From NCBI RefSeq assembly GCF_902498825.1, contig NZ_LR701459.1:2899890-2963889 (forward strand): 64,000 bases of DNA. The letters run 5' to 3'. Shown piece by piece: positions 54,131 to 63,209 of this stretch. The position numbers and the translations under genes were made by a program. Numbering within the stretch: the first letter of the stretch is position 1; each line of letters starts with the position of its first letter. Source of the DNA: Rhizobium sp. EC-SD404. Its GTDB lineage: Bacteria > Pseudomonadota > Alphaproteobacteria > Rhizobiales > Rhizobiaceae. The notes beneath the pieces are model-generated. The model saw only the letters and a program-made list of their open reading frames with translations. It was not told the origin of the DNA and searched no databases.

Positions 54131-55309
54131 GTGATCTTCGTGTCGGGCAAGCCTGGAAACGACGGCATCGAATACCGTGACACGAAGCGGCAACTCTGGC
54201 TGATTTCGGTCATCGCTCCGATCATCCCGGGCTTCGGCGCCGCAATGCTCATGCTCACCGGCAACTTTGCCTGGGCGGCATTCGCCATCGTCTTCTACTA
54301 CGTCGCATTGCCCATCGCCGACACCATTGTCGGGGAGGACCCGAACAACCCTCCCGAACAGATCGTCGAAGAGCTGTCGACGGACAATTTCTACCGCATC
54401 CTCCTCTACCTTTCGATCCCGGTCTATTACGCCAGCTTCATTCTGTCCGCGGTCGCCATCGGTACGATGGACCTGCCATGGTGGGCATTCCTGCTGGTCA
54501 CGCTCGGCGCCGGCATCTCGTCGGGCACGGCGCTGACGGTCGGCCACGAGCTCGGTCACAAGAACAACAGCGCCGATCGGTGGGCAGCCCGTTTCATCAC
54601 CGCCCTCACCGGCTACGGCCATTTCTGCATCGAGCACAATCGCGGCCACCATGTGCATGTCGCGACCTTCGAGGATCCGGCCTCCGCGCGGCTCGGCGAG
54701 AACCTGTTCCGGTTTGCCATGCGCGAACTTCCCGGCACCGCCCGCCGCGGATGGGCGCTGGAGCGGGAACGGCTGGCGCGCAAGGGCCTTCCCGTGTGGT
54801 CGCTTAACAACGAAGTTCTGCAGGGCTACGCGATCACCGCGCTCACCGCGCTCATCCTGATCGGGCTCTTCGGCTGGGTCATGGTGCCGTTTCTCCTGAT
54901 CCATCATCCGTTTGGCTGGTTCCACCTGACCATGGCCAACTATGTCGAGCACTACGGCCTGTTGCGGCAAAGGCGCCCCGACGGCCGCGTCGAGCCATGC
55001 CAGCCGCGCCATTCCTGGAACACAAACCACATCATTTCGAACCTGATGCTGTTTCACCTGCAGCGCCATTCCGACCATCACGCCAATCCGATGCGGCCCT
55101 ACCAGGCGCTTCGGGATTTCGAGGATCTGCCGCGACTTCCGGTCGGGTATGCCGGCTGCTTCGTGCTCGCCGCCTGCCCGCCCATCTGGTTCGCGATCAT
55201 GGACAAGAAGGCGATGGCCTGGGCGGACGGCGATCTGACGAGACTGAACGTCGATCCGAAATGGCGCGGCTGGTATCAGCGCCGACACGCGCAGGCGGTT
55301 GCGGCCTGA
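54131..55309 (+). CDS. AlkB-type alkane 1-monooxygenase (diiron hydroxylase)
   Basis: This 392-residue integral membrane non-haem diiron enzyme has histidine boxes HELGHK, HNRGHH and LQRHSDHH, plus NYVEHYG, the AlkB set. It would hydroxylate terminal carbons of medium-chain alkanes. GTG 54131 is preferred because GGAGG lies 9 nt upstream; GTG 54122 and 54140 are alternatives. No rubredoxin or rubredoxin reductase gene is adjacent. Its stop codon abuts that of the convergent helicase gene within one TGATCA. Confidence 0.92.
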   Translation: MIFVSGKPGNDGIEYRDTKRQLWLISVIAPIIPGFGAAMLMLTGNFAWAAFAIVFYYVALPIADTIVGEDPNNPPEQIVEELSTDNFYRILLYLSIPVYYASFILSAVAIGTMDLPWWAFLLVTLGAGISSGTALTVGHELGHKNNSADRWAARFITALTGYGHFCIEHNRGHHVHVATFEDPASARLGENLFRFAMRELPGTARRGWALERERLARKGLPVWSLNNEVLQGYAITALTALILIGLFGWVMVPFLLIHHPFGWFHLTMANYVEHYGLLRQRRPDGRVEPCQPRHSWNTNHIISNLMLFHLQRHSDHHANPMRPYQALRDFEDLPRLPVGYAGCFVLAACPPIWFAIMDKKAMAWADGDLTRLNVDPKWRGWYQRRHAQAVAA

Positions 55310-56437
55310 TCACCTAACGATGGTCAAGCGCTCCGCAGCCCGCGTGATCGCAGTGTACAGCCAACGTTCGCGGGTCTCGCGAAACGCAAAGCTTTCATCG
55401 AACAGCACGACGTTGTTCCACTGTGAGCCCTGCGCCTTGTGGACCGTCAGCGCATAGCCGTAGTCGAAATCGTCGAAGCGCTTCTTCGTCGACCAGGGGA
55501 TTTCCGCGTCGGGATCCTCGAACGCCGCCTTCAGCAGCCGGATCTTGGCCGAGCCACGATCCATATCGTCGTCTTCCGGCTTGATCAGCAAATTGATGCC
55601 GGGCTTCGTCGTCTCCTTTGACGACGTCATCACGGCCCAGAGCGACCCGTTGAGAAGGCCTTTTGCCTGGTCGTTACGCAGGCAGACGAGCTTGTCGCCC
55701 GATTGCGGATGGGCGGCGGTGAAGCCCTTCAGCTCGCGAAGCCGCTGGTTGTAGCGCCGTCGTGTCCGGTTGACGCCGAGCAGCACCTGATCGGCATCCA
55801 GCACCAGGTCGGTCGTCACCTCCGACTTCGAGATGATCTTAGCCGTGCCCCAGTCACCATGCATCAACTCGCGGCCTTCGCGCACGTGCATGGCAAGCTC
55901 GATGATCGGATTGTCGCGGGCTTGGCGATGAATATCGGTCAGAAGAAAATCCGGCTCGTGATCGGTGAAGAACCCGCCGCCGGTGATCGGCGGCAACTGG
56001 CCGGGATCGCCGAGCACCAGAATTGGCACGCCGAAGCTCATCAGATCCTTGCCCAGCGCCTCGTCGACCATCGAGCATTCGTCGACCACGATCAGCGTGC
56101 ATTTCGCGATAGGGCTCTGCCGGTTGATGGAAAACATCGGTGAGATCGACGTCTTGCCGGTCTCTTCGTTCTCCACCTGCTCCTCGCCGCGGGGCCTGTA
56201 GATCAGCGAATGGATCGTCTTGGCATTGGATGCACCGCGCGAGCGTAGCACCTGCGCTGCCTTGCCGGTGAAGGCGGCGAACTGAACGTCGCCATCCACA
56301 TGCTCGGCGAAATGGCGTGCAAGCGTCGTCTTGCCGGTGCCAGCATAGCCGAAAAGCCGGAAGATCGGCGAGCGGCCTTCCTTCAGCCAGCGCGCGACAG
56401 CCTTGAGGGCTTCATCCTGTTGGGGTGCAAACTCCAT
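55310..56437 (-). CDS. Small RecD-like ATP-dependent DNA helicase (SF1B)
   Basis: This 375-residue helicase has a Walker A in RLFGYAGTGKTTLARHFA, Walker B VVDECSMVD, motif III VLGDPGQLPPI and a UvrD-like C-terminal motif YGYALTVHKAQGSQWNNVV followed by AITRAAERL. The size and arrangement resemble Dda/RecD2-like single-subunit helicases, and no RecB or RecC is present. Its role is unknown. It follows the broken vapBC locus by 3 bp on the same strand. Confidence 0.88.
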   Translation of the reverse strand: MEFAPQQDEALKAVARWLKEGRSPIFRLFGYAGTGKTTLARHFAEHVDGDVQFAAFTGKAAQVLRSRGASNAKTIHSLIYRPRGEEQVENEETGKTSISPMFSINRQSPIAKCTLIVVDECSMVDEALGKDLMSFGVPILVLGDPGQLPPITGGGFFTDHEPDFLLTDIHRQARDNPIIELAMHVREGRELMHGDWGTAKIISKSEVTTDLVLDADQVLLGVNRTRRRYNQRLRELKGFTAAHPQSGDKLVCLRNDQAKGLLNGSLWAVMTSSKETTKPGINLLIKPEDDDMDRGSAKIRLLKAAFEDPDAEIPWSTKKRFDDFDYGYALTVHKAQGSQWNNVVLFDESFAFRETRERWLYTAITRAAERLTIVR

Positions 56438-56440
56438 CGA

Positions 56441-56820
56441 TCAGGCAAGATCGGTCTGGGCGAAATCGTCACCCTTGTTGAGCAGCGGCATCCCTGCCCG
56501 CTTGGCCAGTCCGTAGGAATAGCAGTCGCTCATTTTCAGCCAGGCGGGATGACCGAGTCCATTGCCGAACCGGCCATGCATCTCGACCCCTCCGAGCAGA
56601 TAATCATAAAACGCCTTGTCGGGTGCGGTGCCCGTGTCCGGCTGAGCATCGATCTTGTCGAAAGGCTGCTTCAGGCGTTCCATGAGCGGAATTTTGTGGT
56701 GCTCGCGCTTCAACTCGTTCTCCACCGCCTCACGCACAGCCTCGGTGAGGCCGATACCCGCTTGGTCGCCAATTCCCGTACGAGCTGATCTGTCTTTGGA
56801 GCACGACTGTGAAAAGCCAT
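56441..56820 (-). pseudogene. Degenerate vapBC toxin-antitoxin remnant
   Basis: From ATG 56820 the sequence reads [20 protein letters not shown], a VapB opening. The frame then shifts: the continuation [20 protein letters not shown] is in another frame, pointing to a one-base loss near 56762. It then passes directly into a VapC C-terminal part ([38 protein letters not shown]), so the VapC N-terminal half with its first catalytic acidic residues is missing. Both partners are broken and fused in one frame. Confidence 0.85.
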
Positions 56821-56894
56821 AGCCGCGCCCTTCGCCTAGGCGCGAAGCCCTATCATCTAGACAAAAAGAACACAAGAAGAACGGATATCGCAAG

Positions 56895-57488
56895 CTACTG
56901 AAGCATCGGCCAGATCGACAGGGCGAGGAGGATACCCATTGAAATGTTGAACCATTTCAGGCGGACCGGGTCGGACAGGAACTGCCGCAGCATTTGACCG
57001 AACGCCGTCCAAGCCGTCACGCTCGGCACGCTGACGAGAGAGAACACGAATACGACGATCAGCATCGAGAGAAATGGCGCCTCGATCGTCGTGTAAACTG
57101 CAACGCCGGACACTGACGCCACCCAGGCCTTGGGATTGACCCACTGGAAGGCGGCTGCCTGCAGGAATGTAAGTGGCTTCGCCGCTCCATCGGTCGTCGC
57201 CATCGTTCGACTCGATGCGATCTTCCAAGCGAGATAGCAAAGATAGCCGGCGCCCGCGATCTTCAGCGCGGTGTGCAGCCATGGAAAGATGGTCAGCAGC
57301 GTGCCGAGGCCGAGGCCGACGGCCATGATCAGGATCATGAATCCGACGCAGACCCCGAGCATATGCGGGATCGTGCGACGAAAGCCGAAGTTCACGCCCG
57401 AAGCCATGAGCATGATGTTGTTCGGACCCGGTGTCATGGACGAGACGAATGCGAAGGTGGAAAGCGCTATGAACGTCTCGATCGGCAT
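56895..57488 (-). CDS. LysE-family amino-acid exporter
   Basis: This 197-residue inner-membrane protein of about six segments has the LysE/RhtB opening [18 protein letters not shown] and later [13 protein letters not shown]. It exports a small amino acid or related compound, substrate unknown. It lies between ilvH (101 bp) and the broken vapBC on the same strand, so it might use the ilv message. Confidence 0.93.
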   Translation of the reverse strand: MPIETFIALSTFAFVSSMTPGPNNIMLMASGVNFGFRRTIPHMLGVCVGFMILIMAVGLGLGTLLTIFPWLHTALKIAGAGYLCYLAWKIASSRTMATTDGAAKPLTFLQAAAFQWVNPKAWVASVSGVAVYTTIEAPFLSMLIVVFVFSLVSVPSVTAWTAFGQMLRQFLSDPVRLKWFNISMGILLALSIWPMLQ

Positions 57489-57589
57489 GTCGGCTCCCTG
57501 AAAGCGAGAGGCCTAGCGCCCCCTCGCCTCGCACGTCCAATTCCAAGCGGTGAAGCAGCAATCACCTTCCGTGATCGCTGCGCCACATC

Positions 57590-58159
57590 TCAATCGTCCA
57601 AACCGCGATTCATCGCCGCGATACCGGTACGGCAGACTTCCATCAGCCCGAGCGGCCTCATGATCGCGATGAACTGCTCGATCTTCGAAACGCGTCCGGT
57701 GATCTCGAAGATGAAGTGCTCGATGTTGGCATCGATGACGCGAGCACGAAATGCATCGGCGAGGCGCAGTGCCTCCATGCGATCCTGCTCGCGGCCGCGC
57801 ACTTTCAGGAGCGCCAACTCGCGTTCCAGCGGCTTGTCATGGCCAAGTTCGCGTGCCCGGACCGTCAGGTCCTTGACGCCGTGGACCGGCACGATGCGCT
57901 CGAGCTGCGACTTGATCTGGTCCAGCACGTGCGGCGTGCCGCGCGTCACGATCGTGATGCGCGACAGATGTGCCTCGTGTTCCGTCTCCGAAACCGTCAG
58001 GCTTTCGATGTTATAGCCGCGGCCGGAGAAGAGCCCGATGACACGTGCGAGAACGCCCGGTTCGTTGTCCACCAGCACCGAAAGCGTGTGCGTCTCGGCG
58101 GCTTGGGTTTCCTTCTCGATGAAATAGGCCGAACCGGTGGGTTGCTGATGTGCGTTCAT
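57590..58159 (-). CDS. ilvH: Acetolactate synthase small (regulatory) subunit
   Basis: This 189-residue ACT-domain protein controls IlvI and confers valine feedback. The ACT core is HTLSVLVDNEPGVLARVIGLFSGRGYNIESLTV. The C-terminal domain ends DANIEHFIFEITGRVSKIEQFI. It follows ilvI after 60 bp. Confidence 0.97.
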   Translation of the reverse strand: MNAHQQPTGSAYFIEKETQAAETHTLSVLVDNEPGVLARVIGLFSGRGYNIESLTVSETEHEAHLSRITIVTRGTPHVLDQIKSQLERIVPVHGVKDLTVRARELGHDKPLERELALLKVRGREQDRMEALRLADAFRARVIDANIEHFIFEITGRVSKIEQFIAIMRPLGLMEVCRTGIAAMNRGLDD

Positions 58160-58219
58160 TGAACTGGTCTCTTTGCTGCCGTTCGATTTCCAGAAGTCCG
58201 GGTGCCAATCATGTCGATG

Positions 58220-60043
58220 CTAAACCAGCGAGCGCCCTTCGGCGCTGATGGCGTTGGCGACGACCTCGTCGGTGGCCTCGTCCGGCAGAAGCATTTCGTT
58301 GTGCGGCTTGCCCGAGGGGATCATCGGGAAGCAGTTGGCGAGGTTCGCGACACGACAGTCGAAGATGACGGGCCGCTTCACATCGATCATTTCCTGGATC
58401 TTGTCGTCGAGTTCCGCCGGCTTCTCAGCCCGGATGCCGACGCCGCCATAGGCTTCGGCAAGCTTGACGAAATCGGGTAGCGCTTCGGTGTAGGAGTTGG
58501 ACAGGCGGTTGCCGTGCAGAAGCTGCTGCCACTGCCGGACCATGCCCATGTACTGGTTGTTCAGGATGAAAATCTTGATCGGCGCCTCGTACTGAACGGC
58601 GCAGGACATCTCCTGCATCGTCATCAGCACCGACGCATCGCCGGCGATATCGATGACGAGTGCATCCGGGTGAGCGATCTGCACGCCGAGTGCCGCTGGC
58701 AGGCCGTAGCCCATCGTGCCGAGACCACCCGACGTCATCCATCGGTTCGGCTTCTCGAAGCCGTAGAACTGCGCCGCCCACATCTGGTGCTGGCCGACTT
58801 CAGTGGTGATGTAGGTGTCGTGGTTCTTGGTCAGCTCATAAAGCCGCTGGACCGCATATTGCGGCATGATCACGTCGTTGTTGGGCTTGTAGGCGAGCGA
58901 ATTGCGCGCGCGCCACTTCGTGATTTGCGTCCACCACGATTTCATCGCTTCCGGGTCGTTCTTCTTCGACGACGCACGCCACAGGCGAACCATGTCTTCG
59001 AGAACGAGGCCGATATCGCCGAGGATGGGGATGTCGACGCGGACGTTCTTGTTGATCGACGACGGGTCGATGTCGATGTGGATTTTCTTGGAATTCGGCG
59101 CGAATGCATCGAGGCGGCCGGTGATGCGGTCGTCGAAACGGGCGCCGACGCAGACCATGACGTCGCAATCATGCATCGCCATGTTGGCTTCGTAGGTCCC
59201 GTGCATGCCGAGCATGCCCATCCAGTTTTCGCCGGAGGCGGGATAGGAGCCGAGACCCATCAGCGTCGACGTGATCGGGAAGTTGGTCAGTTTGACCAGT
59301 TCGCGCAGCAGATGGCTGGCTTCCGGTCCGGAGTTGATGACTCCGCCGCCCGTATAGAGCATCGGCTTCTTGGCTGAAGCCATCAACTCGATGGCCGCCT
59401 TGATCTGGTTCATGTCGCCCTGGACGCGCGGCTGGTAGCTCTTCTGCTCGATGACCGGCGACGGCGCGTGGTAGATGCCCTTGGCGAACTGGACGTCCTT
59501 CGGAATGTCGACGACGACCGGTCCGGGACGCCCGGTCTTGGCGATGCGGAACGCCTCGTGAAGAACCTTGGCAAGTTGATTGACGTCTTTGACCAGCCAG
59601 TTGTGCTTGGTGCAGGGACGCGTGATGCCGACAGTGTCGCATTCCTGGAAGGCGTCCGAGCCGATCAACGAGGTCGGAACCTGACCCGTGATGCAGACGA
59701 GCGGGATCGAATCCATGAGCGCGTCCTGCAGCGGCGTCACCGCGTTCGTCGCGCCTGGACCGGAGGTGACCAGCATGACGCCGACCTTGCCGGTCGACCG
59801 CGCATAGCCTTCTGCCGCATGCCCGGCGCCCTGCTCGTGGCGCACCAGGATGTGCTGAACATCGTCCTGCTGGAATATCTCGTCATAGATCGGGAGGACG
59901 GCGCCGCCCGGATAGCCGAAAATATGCTCCACGCCGTTATCGCGCAGCGCCTGCAGCACGATCTCCGCGCCGGTCATCTCCTGGCCTGCCGCATCCTGTC
60001 GCCGTGTCGCCTGTGCCGGCGCATCCTTGGTCGTTACGTTCAT
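58220..60043 (-). CDS. ilvI: Acetolactate synthase large subunit
   Basis: This 607-residue thiamine diphosphate enzyme joins pyruvate with pyruvate or 2-oxobutyrate. It has the catalytic Glu in VRHEQGAGHAAEGYAR, the ThDP motif GDASVLMTMQEMSC ... FILNN, and the usual central FAD domain. ATG 60043 is the family start. A leader peptide and terminator lie upstream, so expression is probably attenuated by branched-chain amino acid supply. Confidence 0.97.
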   Translation of the reverse strand: MNVTTKDAPAQATRRQDAAGQEMTGAEIVLQALRDNGVEHIFGYPGGAVLPIYDEIFQQDDVQHILVRHEQGAGHAAEGYARSTGKVGVMLVTSGPGATNAVTPLQDALMDSIPLVCITGQVPTSLIGSDAFQECDTVGITRPCTKHNWLVKDVNQLAKVLHEAFRIAKTGRPGPVVVDIPKDVQFAKGIYHAPSPVIEQKSYQPRVQGDMNQIKAAIELMASAKKPMLYTGGGVINSGPEASHLLRELVKLTNFPITSTLMGLGSYPASGENWMGMLGMHGTYEANMAMHDCDVMVCVGARFDDRITGRLDAFAPNSKKIHIDIDPSSINKNVRVDIPILGDIGLVLEDMVRLWRASSKKNDPEAMKSWWTQITKWRARNSLAYKPNNDVIMPQYAVQRLYELTKNHDTYITTEVGQHQMWAAQFYGFEKPNRWMTSGGLGTMGYGLPAALGVQIAHPDALVIDIAGDASVLMTMQEMSCAVQYEAPIKIFILNNQYMGMVRQWQQLLHGNRLSNSYTEALPDFVKLAEAYGGVGIRAEKPAELDDKIQEMIDVKRPVIFDCRVANLANCFPMIPSGKPHNEMLLPDEATDEVVANAISAEGRSLV

Positions 60044-60097
60044 GGGTCCCGCTCCCGTCCTATCGTCTTCGTCCGCTTCACCGCCCGCATCCGGGCA

Positions 60098-60123
60098 TAA
60101 AAAAAGGCCCCTTGAGGAGCCTC
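60098..60123 (-). terminator. Attenuator terminator in the ilvI leader
   Basis: On the minus strand GGCTCC-TCAA-GGGGCC forms a six-pair stem (one G-U) followed by seven T, between the leader peptide and the ilvI start. Confidence 0.85.
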
Positions 60124-60127
60124 GTTT

Positions 60128-60175
60128 GCGCATGGGTGGCTGTCGCCGGGTGGTTACACCACCCTGCCCATGCGC
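60128..60175 (-). promoter_or_regulatory. Alternative RNA structure in the ilvI leader
   Basis: A nine-base stem (GCGCATGGG on the plus strand at 60128-60136 with CCCATGCGC at 60167-60175) encloses a seven-base hairpin (GGGTGGT with ACCACCC, 60148-60164). It spans the end of the leader peptide and could serve as pause or antiterminator structures. Confidence 0.7.
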
Positions 60176-60207
60176 CTTCCCACCACGATAAGAATATGTC
60201 TGATCAT
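60154..60207 (-). CDS. Branched-chain leader peptide of ilvI
   Basis: ATG 60207 opens a 17-residue peptide, MIRHILIVVGRRMGRVV, then TAA. It has three Ile, one Leu and four Val, among them an unbroken run ILIVV and a final VV. Stalling at these codons when branched-chain tRNAs are uncharged would favour read-through of the terminator 30 bp downstream. Confidence 0.82.
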   Translation of the reverse strand: MIRHILIVVGRRMGRVV

Positions 60208-60353
60208 GACCGTCTCGTAACCGTAAACTGCGCGACCGTCAACTGAAGGCAGCGGATTTCGAATTGAGACATGGATTCTGTACGAATCGGCACAACCAAA
60301 TCTTAACAGCCGGTTGTTAGGCTTGCAGTCTTTCGAACTGGAAACCGGGCAAG

Positions 60354-62339
60354 ATGGATCTCAGTCACACTCCCCGGATGGAAGACGCCGCGCTCGGGGA
60401 CCGTCGTGGCCGCGGCGATCCTCGCGAAAGACTTCTTGGTCGTGTGGTCTCGTGCAACGGCGCCCGCGCCACCATCTCGGCAGTTGCCGAAAATGGCGAA
60501 GTCGCGCTCGCAGAACTTTGGTCGGTCGGCCGGCTCATCTCCATCGGCGTCGGCGAGAGCCGCATCGTGGCGCTTGTCTATTCGATGACCTCACCGGCGG
60601 AGTTCTGGCAGTCTGATGCCGACAACGTCCTCCATTTCGAAGTCGAGCTTGTCGGCGAAATCCGCAATGGACCCGACCATAAGCCAGTCTTCACGGCCGG
60701 CATCTCGAACTACCCCTATCTCGGCGCGATCGCGCACCGTATCCGCGCAGCCGACCTCGCGGCGATCTACGACAGCGGCCGAAGCGACAGCGTCGTCATC
60801 GGCAAGCTCACCCAGGATGAGACGATGGACGCCTCGGTGCACATCCCATCGCTCCTCAACCGTCACTTCGCCGTGGTCGGCACCACGGGCGTCGGCAAGT
60901 CCACCGCCGTGGCGTTGCTCTTGACCAAAGCGATCGAAACCACGCCAGATTTGCGCGTGCTGATCCTTGATCCGCACAATGAATTTGCCGCCGCGTTTCC
61001 CGACACGTCGATCGTCATCGACACCGAGACGCTCGACCTGCCCTTCTGGCTCTTCCGGCTGGACGAATTCACCGAGGTGCTCTTCCGCGGCCGTCCTGGC
61101 ATTCCGGAAGAGATGGATTTCCTGCGCGAGCTCATTCCCGATGCAAAACGCGCCTTCCGCGGCGGTCAGGACAACGGCCTGTTCCGCCGTGCGACCGACC
61201 GCTCGTCGCTGACGGCCGATACGCCCGTTCCCTACCGCATGGCCGATCTTCTCGCCCTGATCGATGAACGCATCGGCCGGCTCGAAGGTCGGACCGACAA
61301 GCCGCATCTGCGCTCGCTGAAGATGCGCATCATGTCGGCGATCAACGATCCGCGCTTCCACTTCATGTTTTCGACCAACACGATCAACGACACGATCGTG
61401 GAGACGATGAGCCATATTTTCCGCATTCCGGGAAATGGCCGACCGATCAGTTGCTTCCAACTTGCCGGCATCCCCTCGGAAGTGGTGAATTCCGTCGCAT
61501 CGGTACTATGCCGAATGGCCTTCGAGATCGCACTTTGGAGCGATGGCGGCATTCGCATTCTCGTGGTTTGCGAGGAAGCACACCGTTACGTACCCGCTGA
61601 TCCCAATCTCGGCTTCATACCCACAAGACAGGCGATCTCTCGCATCGCCAAGGAAGGCCGAAAATATGGCGTCAGTCTCGGCGTCGTAACCCAGCGGCCG
61701 GGCGAACTTGATCCGACGATCCTGTCGCAATGTTCTACCGTCTTCGCGATGCGGCTTGCCAATGATCGCGACCAGGAAATCATTCGTTCGGCGATCGCCG
61801 ATTCCTCCTCGTCGACGACCAGTTTCCTGTCCTCGATCGGCAACCGCGAAGCAATTGCGTTCGGTGAAGCCGTCGCCGTGCCGATGCGGATGATCTTCGA
61901 GCGCATTCCGGAACGCAGTTTGCCCAAGGCCAACGGCTCGACGAAGTCGCAGGACGGCGAGGATGCCGAGCTCGATCTCCGCATGATCGTTCAGCGCATG
62001 CGCAACTTACCGTCCAACGAGACGGTAGGCTTGGCGGGCGCCTCGGCGCCTGAGTTTCTGCCGCAAGCCGGCGAACCGTCTGTCTATGCCGGCAGCCGCT
62101 TGAGCCAGCCGGGCGACAATGAGCATGCCGGCGTCCGTTCGGCTCCAACCCCCGCTGGAGCCCATCACACAGAGGCCGCCAGACCCACGCAGTCGCTCTT
62201 GGATGGGTCGCGTTATCGGGAAACCCAGCCATCATTGGGCTCGCCCGCAACGGATGCTGCGCCGGCAAGGCCAACAAGCGGTGGCAGTTCGCTGCGCGCG
62301 CAATTGCTCAAAAAGCCGCTAAGCTCGCTGCGGAAATAG
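60354..62339 (+). CDS. HerA-like (DUF87) ATPase
   Basis: This 661-residue protein has a HAS-barrel-like N-terminal domain (LLGRVVSCNGARATISAVAENG), a RecA-type ATPase core with Walker A FAVVGTTGVGKSTAVALLL and Walker B VCEEAH, and an arginine-bearing GRKYGVSLGVVTQRP. HerA translocates DNA, usually with NurA nuclease; no nurA is near. The last ~130 residues are low complexity (Pro/Ala/Ser), perhaps disordered. It is a single gene, divergent from ilvI. Confidence 0.88.
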   Translation: MDLSHTPRMEDAALGDRRGRGDPRERLLGRVVSCNGARATISAVAENGEVALAELWSVGRLISIGVGESRIVALVYSMTSPAEFWQSDADNVLHFEVELVGEIRNGPDHKPVFTAGISNYPYLGAIAHRIRAADLAAIYDSGRSDSVVIGKLTQDETMDASVHIPSLLNRHFAVVGTTGVGKSTAVALLLTKAIETTPDLRVLILDPHNEFAAAFPDTSIVIDTETLDLPFWLFRLDEFTEVLFRGRPGIPEEMDFLRELIPDAKRAFRGGQDNGLFRRATDRSSLTADTPVPYRMADLLALIDERIGRLEGRTDKPHLRSLKMRIMSAINDPRFHFMFSTNTINDTIVETMSHIFRIPGNGRPISCFQLAGIPSEVVNSVASVLCRMAFEIALWSDGGIRILVVCEEAHRYVPADPNLGFIPTRQAISRIAKEGRKYGVSLGVVTQRPGELDPTILSQCSTVFAMRLANDRDQEIIRSAIADSSSSTTSFLSSIGNREAIAFGEAVAVPMRMIFERIPERSLPKANGSTKSQDGEDAELDLRMIVQRMRNLPSNETVGLAGASAPEFLPQAGEPSVYAGSRLSQPGDNEHAGVRSAPTPAGAHHTEAARPTQSLLDGSRYRETQPSLGSPATDAAPARPTSGGSSLRAQLLKKPLSSLRK

Positions 62340-62391
62340 GCCGAACGAGCGAGTCAAGCGACGCCGCATCAGCCAATCGCTTTATCTGATG

Positions 62392-63171
62392 TTATGCGCA
62401 GACGCGGTTGCGGCCCTGGCGCTTGGCTTCGTAAAGCTGCGCATCGGCACGCTTATAAAGGCTTTCGCCGCTTTCCTGGCCATCCCAAAGAGCCACACCA
62501 GCGCTTACAGTGATCCGCAGGGTCACGTTTCCAGTGCCAACCTTCAACGATCCGATCGCCGTACGAACGCGATCGGCCAGACCGTAGAGCTGGCTTGAAT
62601 TGACGTTCGGCGAAAGAATTGCGAACTCTTCGCCACCAAGCCGGGCAACGACGTCGTGGTACCGGGTGAAATCCGCGAGACAGGCTGCAATCTGGCGCAG
62701 AACCTCGTCGCCCACATCGTGGCCGTGGGTGTCGTTGACCTGTTTGAAATGGTCGATGTCGAGCAGGATCATGCCCATCGGCTTTTCGATATCGCGAAAT
62801 GCCGAGAGGTACTCGTTCAAGGCATCATCAAAATAGCGGCGATTGTAGAGACCGGTCAGCGGATCCGTGACGGCAGCATATTCGAGCGTCTGCGATCGCG
62901 CGCTCAGCGAGGCCGTCATGCGGCGCAACTCGCCCTGCTCGCGAAGGCCGTGCCAGATCATCGGATAAACGAGAAAAACGCCGCAAACGATCGCAAGCCC
63001 CGCGAAAACGGCGCTTAGAAACGTGAAACGGTAGATCAGGTCGATGTCGGCAATGCGTGCCTGCGCCACGAAGGAATCCACATGGCGGAATGCGCTCCAA
63101 CTGAAAAACCCAGTCAATCCAATGAGGATGACCAGGAAAAAGAACAGCAGCTCTGCCTTGTGCAGCCGCAT
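62392..63171 (-). CDS. Membrane-bound diguanylate cyclase (GGDEF)
   Basis: This 259-residue protein has two membrane segments (LFFFLVILIGLTGFFSW and FLSAVFAGLAIVCGVFLVYP) with a short loop, and a GGDEF domain with RLGGEEFAIL. An inhibition site RYHD lies exactly five residues before GGEEF, so product feedback is expected. It makes cyclic di-GMP. It lies downstream of miaA (38 bp). Confidence 0.94.
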   Translation of the reverse strand: MRLHKAELLFFFLVILIGLTGFFSWSAFRHVDSFVAQARIADIDLIYRFTFLSAVFAGLAIVCGVFLVYPMIWHGLREQGELRRMTASLSARSQTLEYAAVTDPLTGLYNRRYFDDALNEYLSAFRDIEKPMGMILLDIDHFKQVNDTHGHDVGDEVLRQIAACLADFTRYHDVVARLGGEEFAILSPNVNSSQLYGLADRVRTAIGSLKVGTGNVTLRITVSAGVALWDGQESGESLYKRADAQLYEAKRQGRNRVCA

Positions 63172-63209
63172 CGGCGAATCGGATCCCTCACTTGCCCGCG
63201 CTTCGAAGA

